A stretch of 47,222 nt of DNA from positions 1 through 47,222 of the forward strand of contig JAHBWA010000062.1 in assembly GCA_019637195.1 (NCBI GenBank). The letters are read 5' to 3'. The notes below the pieces were generated by a model, which searched no databases, had not been told where the DNA came from, and worked only from the letters and a program-made list of their open reading frames with translations. Below are positions 46,590 to 47,222 of the stretch, piece by piece; the first letter of the stretch is position 1; every line of letters begins with the position of its first letter. This DNA comes from Labilithrix sp. GTDB taxonomy: Bacteria > Myxococcota_A > Polyangia > Polyangiales > Polyangiaceae. The position numbers and the translations under genes are program-made.

Positions 46590-46694
46590 GCGGGGCGTCG
46601 CCCGACGATGTGTCCTGCGGGGCGTCGCCCGACGATGTGTCCTGCGGGCGTCGCCCGATGATGTGGCCCGCGGCGTCGCCCGCCGACGCGTGCC
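46590..46694. repeat. Tandem repeat array of about 27 bp, four degenerate units
   Basis: The first two units (46590-46616 and 46617-46643) are identical. The third (46644-46669) has a one-base loss and a few changes, and the fourth (46670-46694) is more decayed. Each begins GCGGGGCGTCGCCC or a variant and contains a palindromic core GGGCG-T-CGCCC. The array is in the non-coding gap between two leftward genes and could be a REP-like cluster or a bidirectional stop signal. Confidence 0.7.
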
Positions 46695-46733
46695 GCGCGA
46701 TCGGCGGAGGTGGGCGGGCGTCGCCGCGCCGCG

Positions 46734-47222
46734 CTACTGCTTTGTCAGCGTGAACGAGCCGACGCAGGTCGGGCACGTCCAGTTGCCGGAGAGCCTCTTG
46801 CCCGCGATCGTGCCGGTGTACGGCATCGCGAGGCTGCCGCTCGCGCCCTGGACGTTGAACGTCCACGTGCCGCTCGTGGCGTTGCCCGCGACCGTGATCG
46901 CTTCCTTCGGCGAGGTCCCAGTGGTCGTGCGGACGAGGCTGCACGACTGGGTCTGCCGGAGCTCGAGCCCTGTGACGCTCCCCGTGTTGGAGAACGTGGT
47001 GCCGTCCGCGGCGATCGTGATCGTCATGTTGCCGGCGTTGTTGAACGTGCAGCCGAACGCCTGGCGCGTGTTCGTGTACGTCCCCGACCACGTCCCCGCG
47101 AGCGACTCGAGGTCGGCGGTGACGTCGACGTCCTTGTCGAGCACCGCCGCGCACGAGTTGGTCCCGTCGCACGCGCCGCCCCACCCGGCGAAGATCGATC
47201 CGGCGGCCGGCGTCGGCACGAG
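46734..47222 (-). CDS. InlB B-repeat-containing exported protein, 5' part outside the window
   Basis: The visible part is the C-terminal 162 codons of a longer protein, since the frame is open to the window edge and the first residues are clearly internal. It begins with the end of a divergent InlB B-repeat (AAGSIFAGWGGACDGTNSCA, then DVDVTADL), a domain typical of large surface proteins. The rest (about 120 residues) is a beta-rich domain with three conserved Cys (FGCTFNNAG, QTQSCSLV, and CPTC in GNWTCPTC) and many Thr/Gly strands. It resembles small barrel-like domains at the ends of such proteins. The binding target is unknown. A GTG near 47219 is not a credible start. Confidence 0.7.
   Translation of the reverse strand, partial: LVPTPAAGSIFAGWGGACDGTNSCAAVLDKDVDVTADLESLAGTWSGTYTNTRQAFGCTFNNAGNMTITIAADGTTFSNTGSVTGLELRQTQSCSLVRTTTGTSPKEAITVAGNATSGTWTFNVQGASGSLAMPYTGTIAGKRLSGNWTCPTCVGSFTLTKQ

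Overview
The window looks like chromosomal DNA of a high-GC, predatory-type deltaproteobacterium of the Myxococcota, probably a Polyangiales relative. The reasons are the very high GC with strong G/C third-position bias, many lipoproteins whose lipobox Cys is followed by an Asp/Ala/Gly/Pro-rich linker, Cys-rich and RCC1-type surface proteins, a giant Ser/Thr kinase fused to an ATPase, and several ECF sigma factors. I see no rRNA, tRNA, CRISPR array, phage gene or intact transposase. About 42 genes, two of them cut by the window ends, cover nearly all of it; the only long gap is 344-931.

Layout. 1-6.8 kb: a truncated lipoprotein, a DUF2325 protein, a ClpP with a Ser-His-Asn triad, a short AraC-type regulator, a secreted protein, tryptophanyl-tRNA synthetase and a family B DNA polymerase (Pol II type). 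6.9-9.7 kb: an RCC1-repeat lipoprotein and a sigma54 activator. 9.7-14.7 kb: a locus organised around a GntR/FCD regulator, with fumarylacetoacetase-like, polysaccharide deacetylase-like and VOC genes on the minus strand and malonyl-CoA decarboxylase plus an alpha/beta hydrolase on the plus strand. Copies of one operator-like palindrome (core TTTTGTCGACAAAA) lie in front of each transcription unit. 14.8-17.8 kb: YceI, a secreted protein, and an ECF sigma with a coupled membrane protein.

17.9-24.8 kb: five consecutive predicted lipoproteins on one strand, each overlapping the next by 4 or 26 nt. In order they are Cys-rich, two propeller-like, RCC1 repeat and IgGFc-binding-like. They form one unit that probably makes a multi-protein cell-surface assembly, and I consider this the strongest candidate for an undescribed system. 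24.8-28.9 kb: a minus-strand operon for a molybdenum hydroxylase (diheme lipoprotein cytochrome, 2Fe-2S subunit, molybdopterin subunit, MocA-like cofactor transferase). 29-34 kb: transaldolase and a PknK-like kinase/ATPase. 34-37.7 kb: a large CrtC-like/FAD oxidoreductase fusion with an apparent OmpA-like domain nested in the flavoprotein part.

37.8-42.7 kb: a Cys-rich lipoprotein with a divergent formylglycine-enzyme-like domain, then two DGPF (YCII) proteins around an ECF42-type sigma gene whose 3' half appears broken by many small indels. 42.7-47.2 kb: a Clp N-domain/ClpS fusion with altered N-degron-binding residues, an SH3-like lipoprotein with a 36-bp repeat, an ABC-2 exporter pair, a small palindromic tandem-repeat array and the end of an InlB-repeat protein. 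All functions are read from sequence features and family knowledge; no database search was run.
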